Shown piece after piece: positions 8,027 through 15,799 of a stretch of DNA of 64,000 nucleotides; the stretch's first letter is position 1, and each line of letters starts with the position of its first letter. The position numbers and the translations under genes are program-made. The notes beneath the pieces were generated by a model. That model had not been told where the DNA came from and made no database searches. It worked only from the letters and a program-made list of their open reading frames with translations. This stretch comes from Azotosporobacter soli. Its GTDB lineage: Bacteria; Bacillota; Negativicutes; SG130. The stretch spans positions 1 to 64,000 of the forward strand of contig NZ_JAUAOA010000013.1 of the NCBI RefSeq assembly GCF_030542965.1. Direction: 5' to 3'.

Positions 8027-8344
8027 ATGAAAATTATGCATCATCCTAAGACAGAAGAATTGCAATTGACTGCGGTGCTCTATGCGCTTAGCGATCCGAC
8101 GCGCCTCGGGATTGTAACGAAATTGACCGGACGGGTGCGCTGCAGCTGCAGCGATTTCATTTCCGGCGTCAGTAAATCGACGATGTCGCATCACTTTCGC
8201 GTGTTGCGCGAAGCCGGCTTGATCCAGGTCGGACGCGAAGGGACGCAGCATGTCATTCAACTGCGCCGCGCCGATATGGAAGAACGCTTTCCCGGTCTGT
8301 TGGAATCGGTGCTGGCGGCGGCGCAGACGTGCGAAACGCAATAG
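8027..8344 (+). CDS. ArsR/SmtB-family transcriptional regulator
   Basis: 105-aa winged-helix repressor. LYALSDPTRLGIVTKL and SKSTMSHHFRVLREAGLI are the classic ArsR helix-turn-helix signatures (recognition helix around residues 50-66). It contains CSCSDF (about residues 40-45), a cysteine pair close to the position of the ELCVCDL metal-binding motif of ArsR/SmtB sensors, so metal or thiol/redox sensing is possible. Other ArsR members use no metal. The start is fixed by the promoter (see 7992-8020). It is divergent from nitroreductase-yjjW, which it probably represses together with itself. The gene is followed by a terminator. Confidence 0.88.
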   Translation: MKIMHHPKTEELQLTAVLYALSDPTRLGIVTKLTGRVRCSCSDFISGVSKSTMSHHFRVLREAGLIQVGREGTQHVIQLRRADMEERFPGLLESVLAAAQTCETQ

Positions 8345-8358
8345 GCTTCGTCTGCGCA

Positions 8359-8388
8359 AAAAGCCGTCTTACAAAAAAGACGGCTTTT
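8359..8388. terminator. Bidirectional terminator, arsR-like / HPP genes
   Basis: A 12-bp stem (aaaagccgtctt with aagacggctttt) lies between the convergent ArsR gene (+) and HPP gene (-). Confidence 0.85.
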
Positions 8389-8423
8389 AAAGTAAAGCAA
8401 GGCAAGGTCATTGCGCTTAAGGC

Positions 8424-8984
8424 TTAAATACGCGACTGCTTCGTAAGTCGGCGCAAGAAAAGTTGGCTTTTGACGCAGCTGTTAGCGATATGAAAGAGGC
8501 CGATCCGGTAGTAGCGATGCGGCGCGATTAGCGTATGGAACAGTTTGGCGAGCAGGGCCAGAACGATGCTGCCGCTGAGCACCGGCATCAGTAGAAAATC
8601 GAAAGAGAGCGGGGGTTGCAGCAAGATTAGAAGCGGATCCGCGGCGGCAGGCGGGTGTTGGATGCGCAAAAGCTGCATTGCTGCGATCGCGCATCCGGTC
8701 GCCAGTGCGAAGGAAAGCGGACTTGGCCCGAGCAAATGCAGGAAGAACAGGCCGACGGCGCTGGAAAAAAGATGCCCGCCGATGATGCTCTTCGGCCGGG
8801 CAAAGGCGCTGTCGGGGATGACGAAGGCGATAAAGCAGGTTGCGCCTAGAGGCGGCATTAAAGCAGGCATGCCTGCGGCGAGCGAAAGATAGGCGATGCT
8901 GGCGATGCCGAGCGTCGCGCCGAGCGACGAGGTGATGATGCGTTTCAGATTAAGCCGACGATAACGATTCTTGCGCGTTGTCAT
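8424..8984 (-). CDS. HPP-family membrane protein
   Basis: 186-aa inner-membrane protein with four to five hydrophobic segments and the family motif IQHPPAAADPLL (His-Pro-Pro, about residues 106-117). MPALMPPLGATCF near the N-terminus is also typical. HPP proteins of cyanobacteria and chloroplasts have been reported to take up nitrite; the role in Firmicutes is not established. The ATG at 8984 is preferred to 8990 by its spacing from aggtg. It is divergent from a NarX-like kinase gene, sharing a 185-base intergenic region with a CRP/FNR-type palindrome. A nitrogen-oxide connection is inference only. Confidence 0.8.
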   Translation of the reverse strand: MTTRKNRYRRLNLKRIITSSLGATLGIASIAYLSLAAGMPALMPPLGATCFIAFVIPDSAFARPKSIIGGHLFSSAVGLFFLHLLGPSPLSFALATGCAIAAMQLLRIQHPPAAADPLLILLQPPLSFDFLLMPVLSGSIVLALLAKLFHTLIAPHRYYRIGLFHIANSCVKSQLFLRRLTKQSRI

Positions 8985-9003
8985 ATTCATACACCTGTTT
9001 TCT

Positions 9004-9021
9004 GCTTCGCTGCAGCGAAGC
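9004..9021. promoter_or_regulatory. 18-bp perfect palindrome upstream of HPP gene
   Basis: The sequence gcttcgctgcagcgaagc is self-complementary. It lies 20 bases before the HPP start codon, so it would form a hairpin in that mRNA leader or serve as an operator. Immediately beside it is a second inverted repeat, gtattat...ataatac, at about 9022-9040, which includes TATAAT. Confidence 0.45.
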
Positions 9022-9058
9022 GTATTATGAAAGTATAATACTGCGCCGCTTTGTGAAA

Positions 9059-9074
9059 TGTGATTTAGATCACA
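9059..9074. promoter_or_regulatory. CRP/FNR-family binding site
   Basis: TGTGATTTAGATCACA is an exact TGTGA-N6-TCACA palindrome, the consensus of the CRP branch of the CRP/FNR superfamily. It lies between the HPP gene (-) and the sensor kinase gene (+), about 95 bases before the kinase ATG. The regulator is not in the window. Confidence 0.65.
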
Positions 9075-9169
9075 CGCCAAACTCTTCGCCGGATGAGGCG
9101 GAGAGCAGGCGTGTTAGGGAACCGCTGCGCTACAATGAGAAAAAATCGATAAACCGATGAGGCGAAGAG

Positions 9170-10207
9170 ATGAAGTGGTTTAGAGAAAAAAGTCTGTACG
9201 GACAGCTGATGCTGTCGGCGGCGCTGCTTTCGACCGCGACGCTTGTTTTGGGCTTGATTGCCGCTTGGGAGGCACTTCGGGCGCTTGATGCGCTGGAGTC
9301 GCAGCGTCTATTCGGGCAGATGCTGCTCGCGGGAACGGCGCTTTGGCTGCTGGCGGATCGCCTTGCGGTCTGGATTGCCAAGCCGTTTCATGCGCTGGCG
9401 CGGCAGTTCCGCGTGCAGGGACAGAACGCGCATACGGAAAGCGAAGCGCTACGCGAGAGTTTGCAGCGCGCCACGCATGCTCTGCAAGAGGCGGAAGCGG
9501 AGCGGCAGCGCTTGCTTGCCGCAGTTGCGAACAAGGAAGAAGTGAAGAACACGCTCTTAAAGCAACTGATTCAAATTCAGGAAGAGGAGCGACGCCGGAT
9601 ATCGCGCGAATTGCACGATGAAACCGGACAGGCGCTGACGACGCTCTTGGTTACGATGCGCGTCCTGGCGGAAAGCCTGCAGGAAGAACAACAGCGCAAC
9701 ATTGTCAGCAGTGCGCGCGATTTGGCGATGGACACGCTGCACGGCATACGTGATCTGGCGGTCGATTTACGTCCGCCCGCGATTGACGATTTGGGACTGG
9801 CAGCGGCGATGAATCGTCACCTGAGCCGTTTTCGTGAATTGCACGGCCTGGCGGTCGACTTTCGCGTTCAGGGTGGACAGGATCCGATTACAGGACATAT
9901 TGCGCTGGCGCTGTATCGAATCGTGCAGGAGGCGCTGACGAATATTTTAAAGCATGCGGCGGCGCGCAGCGTTGAGATCCGGCTGCAGATTCATGCGAAT
10001 CATGTGCTGCTGACGATTGCCGATGACGGCAAAGGTTTTGCGCCGATGCTGCAGGAACGAGCGGTGCAGGAAAACCGGCTCGGCTTGTTTGGGATGATGG
10101 AACGAACAAAATTGCTGGGCGGCAGTTTTCAGATCGAATCGGCGCCGGAGGCGGGAACGCTGCTGCGCGTGATCGTACCGAATTGGAAGGAGGAATCGGC
10201 AACGTGA
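9170..10207 (+). CDS. NarX/NreB-like sensor histidine kinase
   Basis: 345 aa. Two N-terminal hydrophobic segments (about residues 10-32 and 45-66) with almost no extracytoplasmic loop, then a coiled coil (90-135). A HisKA_3 dimerisation domain follows with the phospho-acceptor His in EEERRRISRELHDETGQAL (about residues 138-150), and then a HATPase_c domain (NILKHAA N-box, ADDGKGF G1 box). The lack of a periplasmic sensor loop suggests a membrane or cytoplasmic signal. Its stop overlaps the GTG start of the response regulator by four bases (GTGA), so the two are translationally coupled. ATG follows gaggcgaaga. Confidence 0.88.
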   Translation: MKWFREKSLYGQLMLSAALLSTATLVLGLIAAWEALRALDALESQRLFGQMLLAGTALWLLADRLAVWIAKPFHALARQFRVQGQNAHTESEALRESLQRATHALQEAEAERQRLLAAVANKEEVKNTLLKQLIQIQEEERRRISRELHDETGQALTTLLVTMRVLAESLQEEQQRNIVSSARDLAMDTLHGIRDLAVDLRPPAIDDLGLAAAMNRHLSRFRELHGLAVDFRVQGGQDPITGHIALALYRIVQEALTNILKHAAARSVEIRLQIHANHVLLTIADDGKGFAPMLQERAVQENRLGLFGMMERTKLLGGSFQIESAPEAGTLLRVIVPNWKEESAT

Positions 10208-10857
10208 CGGAAGCGATACGGGTTGTACTGGCGGATGATCATTGCCTGCTGCGTGCGGGTCTCAGGATGCTGCTCGAAGCGAAGCCGGGAATCGCGGTGG
10301 TCGGCGAAGCCTCCGACGGGCGCGAGGCGCTGCGCGTGATCCAGGAGACGCAGGCGCAGGTAGCGGTGCTTGATCTGGCGATGCCAAAGATGGACGGCAT
10401 GCAATGTCTGCAGGAAATTAAAGCGCTGGGTCTTGAGACTAAGGTGATCGTTCTGACGATGTATGAAGATGAAAATTATATTCGCGCGGTGATGAAAGCC
10501 GGTGCGATGGCCTTTATTCAAAAAAGTTCGGTCGATACCGAATTGTTCAAGGCGATTCAGGCGGTGCAGGAAGGCCGCATCTATTTAAGCCAGCGGGACA
10601 CACAGGCGTTGTTGGGCCTGCTCCTGACCGACGGCGCGCCGCCGGATGACGGACAGGATCCGTATCAGGCGCTGAGCATGCGTGAGCGCGAGGTGCTGAA
10701 ACTTTTGGCTGGCGGTTTTTCCTGCAGCGAAGTGGCCGAAAAACTGACGCTCAGCGTCAAAACGGTGGAAACGTATAAGGCGAGGATCATGGAAAAGCTG
10801 CATTTCTCGCATAAGAGCGAAATGATCCGCTATGCGGTAAAACATCATATGTTGTAA
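10204..10857 (+). CDS. NarL/FixJ-family response regulator
   Basis: 217 aa. Receiver domain with VVLADDHCLL (acidic pair), phospho-acceptor Asp in VAVLDLAMPKMDG and Thr/Lys in VLTMYEDE / FIQKSS, then a LuxR-type helix-turn-helix at the C-terminus (LSMREREVLKLLAGGFSCSEVAEKLTLSVKTVETYKARIMEKL). GTG is chosen because it follows aaggagg and overlaps the kinase stop. It works with the preceding kinase; the ABC importer just downstream after a terminator is a likely target. Confidence 0.9.
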   Translation: MTEAIRVVLADDHCLLRAGLRMLLEAKPGIAVVGEASDGREALRVIQETQAQVAVLDLAMPKMDGMQCLQEIKALGLETKVIVLTMYEDENYIRAVMKAGAMAFIQKSSVDTELFKAIQAVQEGRIYLSQRDTQALLGLLLTDGAPPDDGQDPYQALSMREREVLKLLAGGFSCSEVAEKLTLSVKTVETYKARIMEKLHFSHKSEMIRYAVKHHML

Positions 10858-10860
10858 GCA

Positions 10861-10895
10861 AAAGCATGTAAGAAGTTTTCTTACATGCTTTTTGC
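10861..10895 (+). terminator. Terminator of the two-component operon
   Basis: Stem aaagcatgtaagaa with ttcttacatgcttt and trailing T run, four bases after the response-regulator stop codon. Confidence 0.85.
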
Positions 10896-11008
10896 GCATA
10901 ATCCTGACAATGGTAAAAAAACTTCCCGATAGTTGAGGATTCGAAACTGTGCGATAATTTAAAATGAGAGCGGCGTAGGCTGCTATTTTCGGAGGAGGGA
11001 TTGGTATT

Positions 11009-12040
11009 ATGCAAAAGAGAAGCCGATTACTGGCGCTGCTGTTGACGGTGCTGATGCTGTCCACGCTGCTGGCAGGCTGTGGCGGGCAAAGTGCGAAGCC
11101 GGAGGCGAAAGGGCAGAAACTGACGCTGTACTGCGGCCTGATGGAAGATCATATGGTAAAAGCGGTGCAGGAATTTGAAAAGGAAACCGGCATCAAGGTG
11201 GAAGCGGTGCGTATGAGCTCCGGCGAAATCATGGGCCGGATCAAGGCGGAAAAAGGAGCGCCGAAGGCCTCGGTCTGGTTTGGCGGCCCGGCGGATGCGT
11301 TTGTCCAGGCGAAGGAAGACGGTCTGCTGGAAAAGTATGCGTCGCCTAACGCGGTCAAGGTTCCCGCGCAGTTTAAAGATGCGGACGGCTACTGGACCGG
11401 CATTTACGTCGGCTATCTCGGTTTTGTCTCCAACCAGAAACTGCTGGCGGAAAAGAATGTCGCTGCACCGGCGAGCTGGGATGATTTGCTGAAACCGGAA
11501 TTCAAAGGACAGATCGTTTTGGCGAATCCGGGTTCTTCGGGAACCGCGTATACGATGCTGGCGACAATCGTGCAGCTGATGGGCGAAGAAAAAGGCCTCG
11601 ATTACATGAAAAAACTTAACGCGCAGGTCAAGACCTATCCGAAATCCGGCACTGCGCCGGGACGAATGGCAGGACAGGGCGAAGCGATGGTAGGCATCTC
11701 GTTTTTACATGACGGCATCAAATACCGCGAAGAAGGCATGAAGGATATTGTCCTGACTGCGCCGAGCGACGGCACAGGCTATGAGATCGGTTCGGTCGCA
11801 GTGATCAAAGGCGGCCCGGATCAGGAAGCCGCACAGAAATTCGTCGATTGGGTACTGTCTAAGAAAGGGCAGGAACTCGGGCAAACGGTCGGCTCCTATC
11901 AGTTCCTGACAAATCCGGACGCATTGGCGCCGAAACAGGCTGACGAATTGAAAGCGACCAAGCTGATCAAATACGATCTGGATTGGGCGGGTAAAAACAA
12001 AAGCGCACTGGTGGAAAAATGGAGCAATGCCATTAAATAA
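11009..12040 (+). CDS. ABC importer substrate-binding lipoprotein (Fe3+ type)
   Basis: 343 aa. A lipoprotein signal peptide with lipobox LLAGC (Cys24) is followed by a class-1 extracellular solute-binding fold like AfuA/FbpA/IdiA. GPADAFVQAKEDGLLEKY, the FKGQIVLANPGSSGTAYTML ligand segment and YEIGSVAVIKGGP are characteristic. The Tyr pair typical of Fe3+ chelation is not clearly present, so substrates such as phosphonates or phosphorylated sugars handled by related proteins remain possible. It is the first gene of a three-gene importer operon behind a two-component system. ATG follows ggaggag. Confidence 0.88.
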   Translation: MQKRSRLLALLLTVLMLSTLLAGCGGQSAKPEAKGQKLTLYCGLMEDHMVKAVQEFEKETGIKVEAVRMSSGEIMGRIKAEKGAPKASVWFGGPADAFVQAKEDGLLEKYASPNAVKVPAQFKDADGYWTGIYVGYLGFVSNQKLLAEKNVAAPASWDDLLKPEFKGQIVLANPGSSGTAYTMLATIVQLMGEEKGLDYMKKLNAQVKTYPKSGTAPGRMAGQGEAMVGISFLHDGIKYREEGMKDIVLTAPSDGTGYEIGSVAVIKGGPDQEAAQKFVDWVLSKKGQELGQTVGSYQFLTNPDALAPKQADELKATKLIKYDLDWAGKNKSALVEKWSNAIK

Positions 12041-12056
12041 ATCGTGCGGCAAAACG

Positions 12057-12085
12057 GCGGCGGGACAATCGACGATTGCCCCGCC
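12057..12085 (+). other. Intra-operon GC-rich stem-loop
   Basis: cggcgggacaatc ... gattgccccgccg forms a 12-13-bp stem with one mismatch and no T tract. Between binding-protein and permease genes such structures usually protect the upstream mRNA, allowing more binding protein than permease. Confidence 0.6.
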
Positions 12086-12105
12086 GGAAAGTTTAGAGGT
12101 GGTTT

Positions 12106-13782
12106 ATGAGTATTGTTGACCGTCAGATAGACGAAATGAAAAAAATTGTGCGTGATCCGATTCTGTTGGCCACCATTGTCACCGTCATTATATCGTTAAT
12201 CATCTTTATCATCTGGCCGATTTATGAAGTGCTGGTGGAAGGGTTTGTCGGCAAGGACGGCGCGTTCACGCTGAAATATTACCAGGAAGTGTTTCAACAA
12301 AAGGAAAACATGCGCGTACTCGGCAATACGCTGACGCTGGGCGTGGTGGTCGGCGTCATTTCAACCGCGATCGGTTTTCTCTTCGCGTATGCCGACGCAT
12401 TTTTGAAAATCCGTTTTAAAAGAGTGTTCAGCATCCTGGCGATCTTGCCGATCGTGTCGCCGCCGTTCGCGCTGTCGATGGCGTTCATCATGCTCTTTGG
12501 TCAGCGCGGTTTCATCACCTATTCGCTGCTCGGCATCAAAGACGCCAACATCTACGGTTTTGCCGGACTGGCGGCGGTGCAAATCCTGGCGTTTTTTCCC
12601 ACCGCGTATCTGGTGCTGGCCGGACTCTTAAAGCAGATCGATCCGTCGTACGAAGAGGCGGCCCGCAACATGGGCGCATCGCGTTGGCATATCTTCAAGA
12701 CCGTCGTTCTGCCGCTCGTCACGCCGGGCATTGCGAACAGCTTTTTGCTCGTCTTTATCCAGACCGTCGCCGACTTCGGCAACGCAATGGTTATCGGCGG
12801 CAATTACACGGTGCTGGCGGCCAAAGTTTACCTGCAGGCGATGGGCAACTACGACATCAAGGGCGGCACTGCTTTGGCGACGGTGCTGATGCTGATTTCG
12901 GTCATCATGTTCGTCGTGCAAAAATATTGGGTCGGCGGCCGCTCTTACGTCACCGTTACCGGAAAACCGTCGCGTGAACGCGAACTGGTTGACGATCCGG
13001 TGATCCGCTGGGTCGTCGGGCTGCCCTGCTTTGCGATCAGCCTCTTTATTTTACTGCTCTATGTGCTGATTCCTTACGGCTCGTTCGTCAACTTGTGGGG
13101 CATCGACTTCACGCCGACGCTGAAACATTACAGCTATGTGCTGTCGCTCGGCCTCAAACCGATTCTCGATACGACATACCTGTCGCTGCTCTCGATGCCG
13201 ATTACCGGCATCATGGGCATGGTAATCGCCTTTTTGATCGTGCGCAAACGCTTCATGGGGCGCAGCATGATCGAATTCACCTCGATGCTCTCGATGGCAA
13301 TCCCCGGCACGGTCGTCGGCATGGGCTACGTTCTGGCTTACAATCAGGAACCTTTAGTTTTGACCGGTACGGCGACGATCATTATTTTGTCGTTCCTCTT
13401 CCGCAACATGCCGGTCGGCATCCGCGCGGGCGTAGCATCGCTGCAGCAGATCGACCCGGCGATCGAAGAAGCGGCGCAGGATCTCGGCGCGAACTCGTTC
13501 AAGGTGTTTAGCTCGGTGACGATTCCGCTGATCAAGGACGCGTTCTTCAGCGGACTGGTCTACAGCTTCGTGCGCAGCATGACGGCGGTCAGCGCGGTCA
13601 TCTTCCTCGTTTCGGCCAGTTATAGTCTGCTGACCGTTTCGATTATGTCGCAGGTCGACGTCGGTCGGCTGGGCGTCGCGGCCGCGTATTCGACGGTGCT
13701 GATCGTGATTGTCTTGGCGGTGACCGGAATTTTGAAACTGCTGCTCAACCGGATGGGCATTAAGGTGAACATGCAAGGTTAA
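12106..13782 (+). CDS. ABC importer permease, fused two-module (FbpB type)
   Basis: 558 aa with about 12 membrane segments: two BPD_transp_1 modules in one chain, as in FbpB/SfuB. Both EAA loops that dock on the ATPase are visible: EEAARNMGASRWHIFKTVV (about residues 184-202) and EEAAQDLGANSFKVFSSV (about 460-477). It forms the inner-membrane channel for the upstream lipoprotein's ligand and is energised by the downstream ATPase. The ATG follows gaggtgg. Confidence 0.9.
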   Translation: MSIVDRQIDEMKKIVRDPILLATIVTVIISLIIFIIWPIYEVLVEGFVGKDGAFTLKYYQEVFQQKENMRVLGNTLTLGVVVGVISTAIGFLFAYADAFLKIRFKRVFSILAILPIVSPPFALSMAFIMLFGQRGFITYSLLGIKDANIYGFAGLAAVQILAFFPTAYLVLAGLLKQIDPSYEEAARNMGASRWHIFKTVVLPLVTPGIANSFLLVFIQTVADFGNAMVIGGNYTVLAAKVYLQAMGNYDIKGGTALATVLMLISVIMFVVQKYWVGGRSYVTVTGKPSRERELVDDPVIRWVVGLPCFAISLFILLLYVLIPYGSFVNLWGIDFTPTLKHYSYVLSLGLKPILDTTYLSLLSMPITGIMGMVIAFLIVRKRFMGRSMIEFTSMLSMAIPGTVVGMGYVLAYNQEPLVLTGTATIIILSFLFRNMPVGIRAGVASLQQIDPAIEEAAQDLGANSFKVFSSVTIPLIKDAFFSGLVYSFVRSMTAVSAVIFLVSASYSLLTVSIMSQVDVGRLGVAAAYSTVLIVIVLAVTGILKLLLNRMGIKVNMQG

Positions 13783-13806
13783 TATAAGGAAGCGGAGGAC
13801 GGTAGG

Positions 13807-14889
13807 ATGCAAGACGCCAACTTTAAAAGCGTAACGGTAAAGAATCTGGAAAAAATATATAGCGGCCACAGCGGCAAGCAGGTGCGTGCGGTCGACAACG
13901 TGTCGCTCGAAATCAAGCACGGCGAATTCATGACGCTCCTCGGCCCGTCCGGCTGCGGCAAGACGACGATCCTGCGCATGATCGCCGGTTTTGAAAATCC
14001 GAGCAGCGGCGATATCTATATCGGCCAGGAAAGGGTCAACAATCAGACGCCGGACAAGCGTGACACCGCGATGGTTTTTCAAAGCTACGCGCTGTTTCCG
14101 CATCTCAATGTCTTTGAGAACATTGCGTACGGTCTGAAAATCAAGAAACTGAGTGCGGCCGTGATCCGCGAAAAGGTGGAAGCCATTCTTGCGCTGGTCG
14201 GCCTGAGCGGACTCGAAGAACGCGCGCCGAACCAGCTCTCCGGCGGGCAGCAGCAACGGATCGCATTGGCGCGGGCGCTCGTGATGGAACCGTCGGTATT
14301 GCTCTTTGACGAACCGCTTTCCAATCTCGACGCCAAACTGCGCGTCTATATGCGCAGCGAAATCCGCAAGATTCAGCAAAAGATCGGCATCACCAGCATT
14401 TATGTGACGCATGACCAGGCGGAAGCGATGAGCATGTCGGATCGCGTCATCGTAATGAACAAAGGCGTGGTCGAGCAGATCGGCACGCCCTATGAAATTT
14501 ACAACACGCCGGCGACCCAGTTCGTCGCCGATTTCATCGGCGTCGCCAATGTTCTGCCCGCCGAAGTCATGGCCGTCGCGCCGAAAGCGGTGACGGTTCG
14601 CTGCGTCGGCCATCTCTTCGAAGTGGCCAGCGAATTGCCGCTCAGCGTCGGCGACGAGATCAAAGTCATTCTTCGGCCCGAAGCGCTGCACATCGGAAGC
14701 AGCGGCCAAGTCGCGGCGCGTGTTTCCAGTTCGGTTTTCATGGGCGCGTACCAGGATTATAAGATCGACGTGGAAGGACAGGAACTGATGCTGATGGATT
14801 ACAATCCGATCGGCAAAACCGTCTTTGCCGCGGGCGACGACGTCTTCCTCAGCGTCGAACAAGGCAGCATGCATATCGTAAAGCGTTAA
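13807..14889 (+). CDS. ABC importer ATPase (FbpC/PotA type)
   Basis: 360 aa. Walker A GPSGCGKTT (about residues 45-53), Q-loop FQSYALFPH, signature LSGGQQQRIALARAL, Walker B VLLFDEPLSNLDAKL, H-loop YVTHDQAEAMS. A C-terminal TOBE domain (about 275-355) is typical of carbohydrate/iron/polyamine-type importers. It powers the preceding permease, 24 bases upstream. Ends in a hairpin. Confidence 0.92.
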   Translation: MQDANFKSVTVKNLEKIYSGHSGKQVRAVDNVSLEIKHGEFMTLLGPSGCGKTTILRMIAGFENPSSGDIYIGQERVNNQTPDKRDTAMVFQSYALFPHLNVFENIAYGLKIKKLSAAVIREKVEAILALVGLSGLEERAPNQLSGGQQQRIALARALVMEPSVLLFDEPLSNLDAKLRVYMRSEIRKIQQKIGITSIYVTHDQAEAMSMSDRVIVMNKGVVEQIGTPYEIYNTPATQFVADFIGVANVLPAEVMAVAPKAVTVRCVGHLFEVASELPLSVGDEIKVILRPEALHIGSSGQVAARVSSSVFMGAYQDYKIDVEGQELMLMDYNPIGKTVFAAGDDVFLSVEQGSMHIVKR

Positions 14890-14892
14890 GCG

Positions 14893-14935
14893 AATACAGC
14901 CGTTTCTCTGTACGTTGCAGAGAAGCGGCTGTATT
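14893..14935 (+). terminator. Hairpin ending the ABC importer operon
   Basis: An 18-bp stem (aatacagccg... with ...cggctgtatt) lies four bases after the ATPase stop. The downstream T content is low, so it may act as an mRNA 3' end more than an efficient terminator. Confidence 0.6.
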
Positions 14936-15017
14936 ATGTAGTAGGCAGAGACGGAAAAAGTGGAGAACATTGGTAGGCTGTTTTCTAATAAAATTTTACG
15001 TGAGGAATTGATGCAGT

Positions 15018-15332
15018 TTGAATAAGTTATTTGACAAAGATGACTTTATCAGAAAAAATAATGAAATTTCATATCGACTATTAGAAAATTTTTTAAAAAC
15101 AGAGTTAAACAAAGAAACTTTTTCAACAATATATCGGTTTCTTGAATGGCAAAATTTTAGATGTGGAGAATACGAAGGAAATCAATATCTAATACAAAAG
15201 CAAAGTGTTGAGGAAGTCAGAATCATTGACATTGTATCGGAGGAATTTTGTGATGATTTTTCTCAGACTAGGATTAGTATTAGGGTAACTGAACTTTTAA
15301 AATTAATGGATGAAATGGCGGAAACAAAGTAA
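15018..15332 (+). CDS. Hypothetical AT-rich small protein
   Basis: 104 aa, with a TTG start after gaggaa. Not recognised. The product is acidic and soluble with no signal peptide, membrane segment or cysteine cluster. Its DNA is strikingly AT-rich (roughly 30% GC against about 55% around it), a sign of recent transfer. Size, acidity and composition are those of orphan immunity proteins of polymorphic toxin systems, but no toxin is next to it. The second AT-rich islet at 17.9-18.9 kb has similar character. Confidence 0.55.
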   Translation: MNKLFDKDDFIRKNNEISYRLLENFLKTELNKETFSTIYRFLEWQNFRCGEYEGNQYLIQKQSVEEVRIIDIVSEEFCDDFSQTRISIRVTELLKLMDEMAETK

Positions 15333-15368
15333 ACGTCTCTTACGTGCGCCCCAACAGGCCGCTGCGGT

Positions 15369-15556
15369 CACTGTTTTAAAAAGACTTTAGGGCGAAGACG
15401 CCGAGCAGGGAGCGGGGGACAAGCCCATTGGCATTGGAAACAGGACGTTTCCAACCAGCATTGCGCCATGGACGACGCGTATGCTGGGCATGGCGATGGG
15501 CGCAGGCAACTGCGAGCATGCTTGGCCGGAAGCCCGTCCGTCTTTTTAAAATAGTG
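15369..15556. repeat. MITE-like element with 17-bp terminal inverted repeats
   Basis: cactgttttaaaaagac (15369-15385) and gtctttttaaaatagtg (15540-15556) are inverted repeats matching at 16 of 17 positions. The 154-base interior is GC-rich and strongly foldable: ttggaaac/gtttccaa, cgccatg/catggcg and gcccat/atgggc are nested stems. No open frame of interest was seen. It lies in the 467-base gap between the AT-rich gene and the alkaline phosphatase. No transposase is present, so it would be a non-autonomous element if mobile. Confidence 0.65.
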
Positions 15557-15799
15557 AGCGTAGCATAGGGCTAAGAAGGGCAAAAGAACGCAGGCATTAT
15601 CAAGTTAAATTTGCCAAGTGAGCAAAGATGTGAAGTCGGGATACCGTTCTTCTTTCATTGTTGGAAAAAAATCCAATGAATGGCAGGCTTTTTTCGTTGA
15701 AAGAAGAAGTCTTTTTAGGTGAAGGACAGGCTGCCGTAGAGAGCGGTGGGCGGAAAAATTTTGATCTGCCTTATGAGGCGGGGAAAGAGGACGGAAAAG

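Noticed and set aside
13354-14970. A 538-codon open frame antisense to the ABC permease and ATPase genes
   Set aside because: It covers two well-defined transporter genes on the other strand, has low-complexity Arg/His/Asp content typical of a GC-rich shadow frame, and has no ribosome site.
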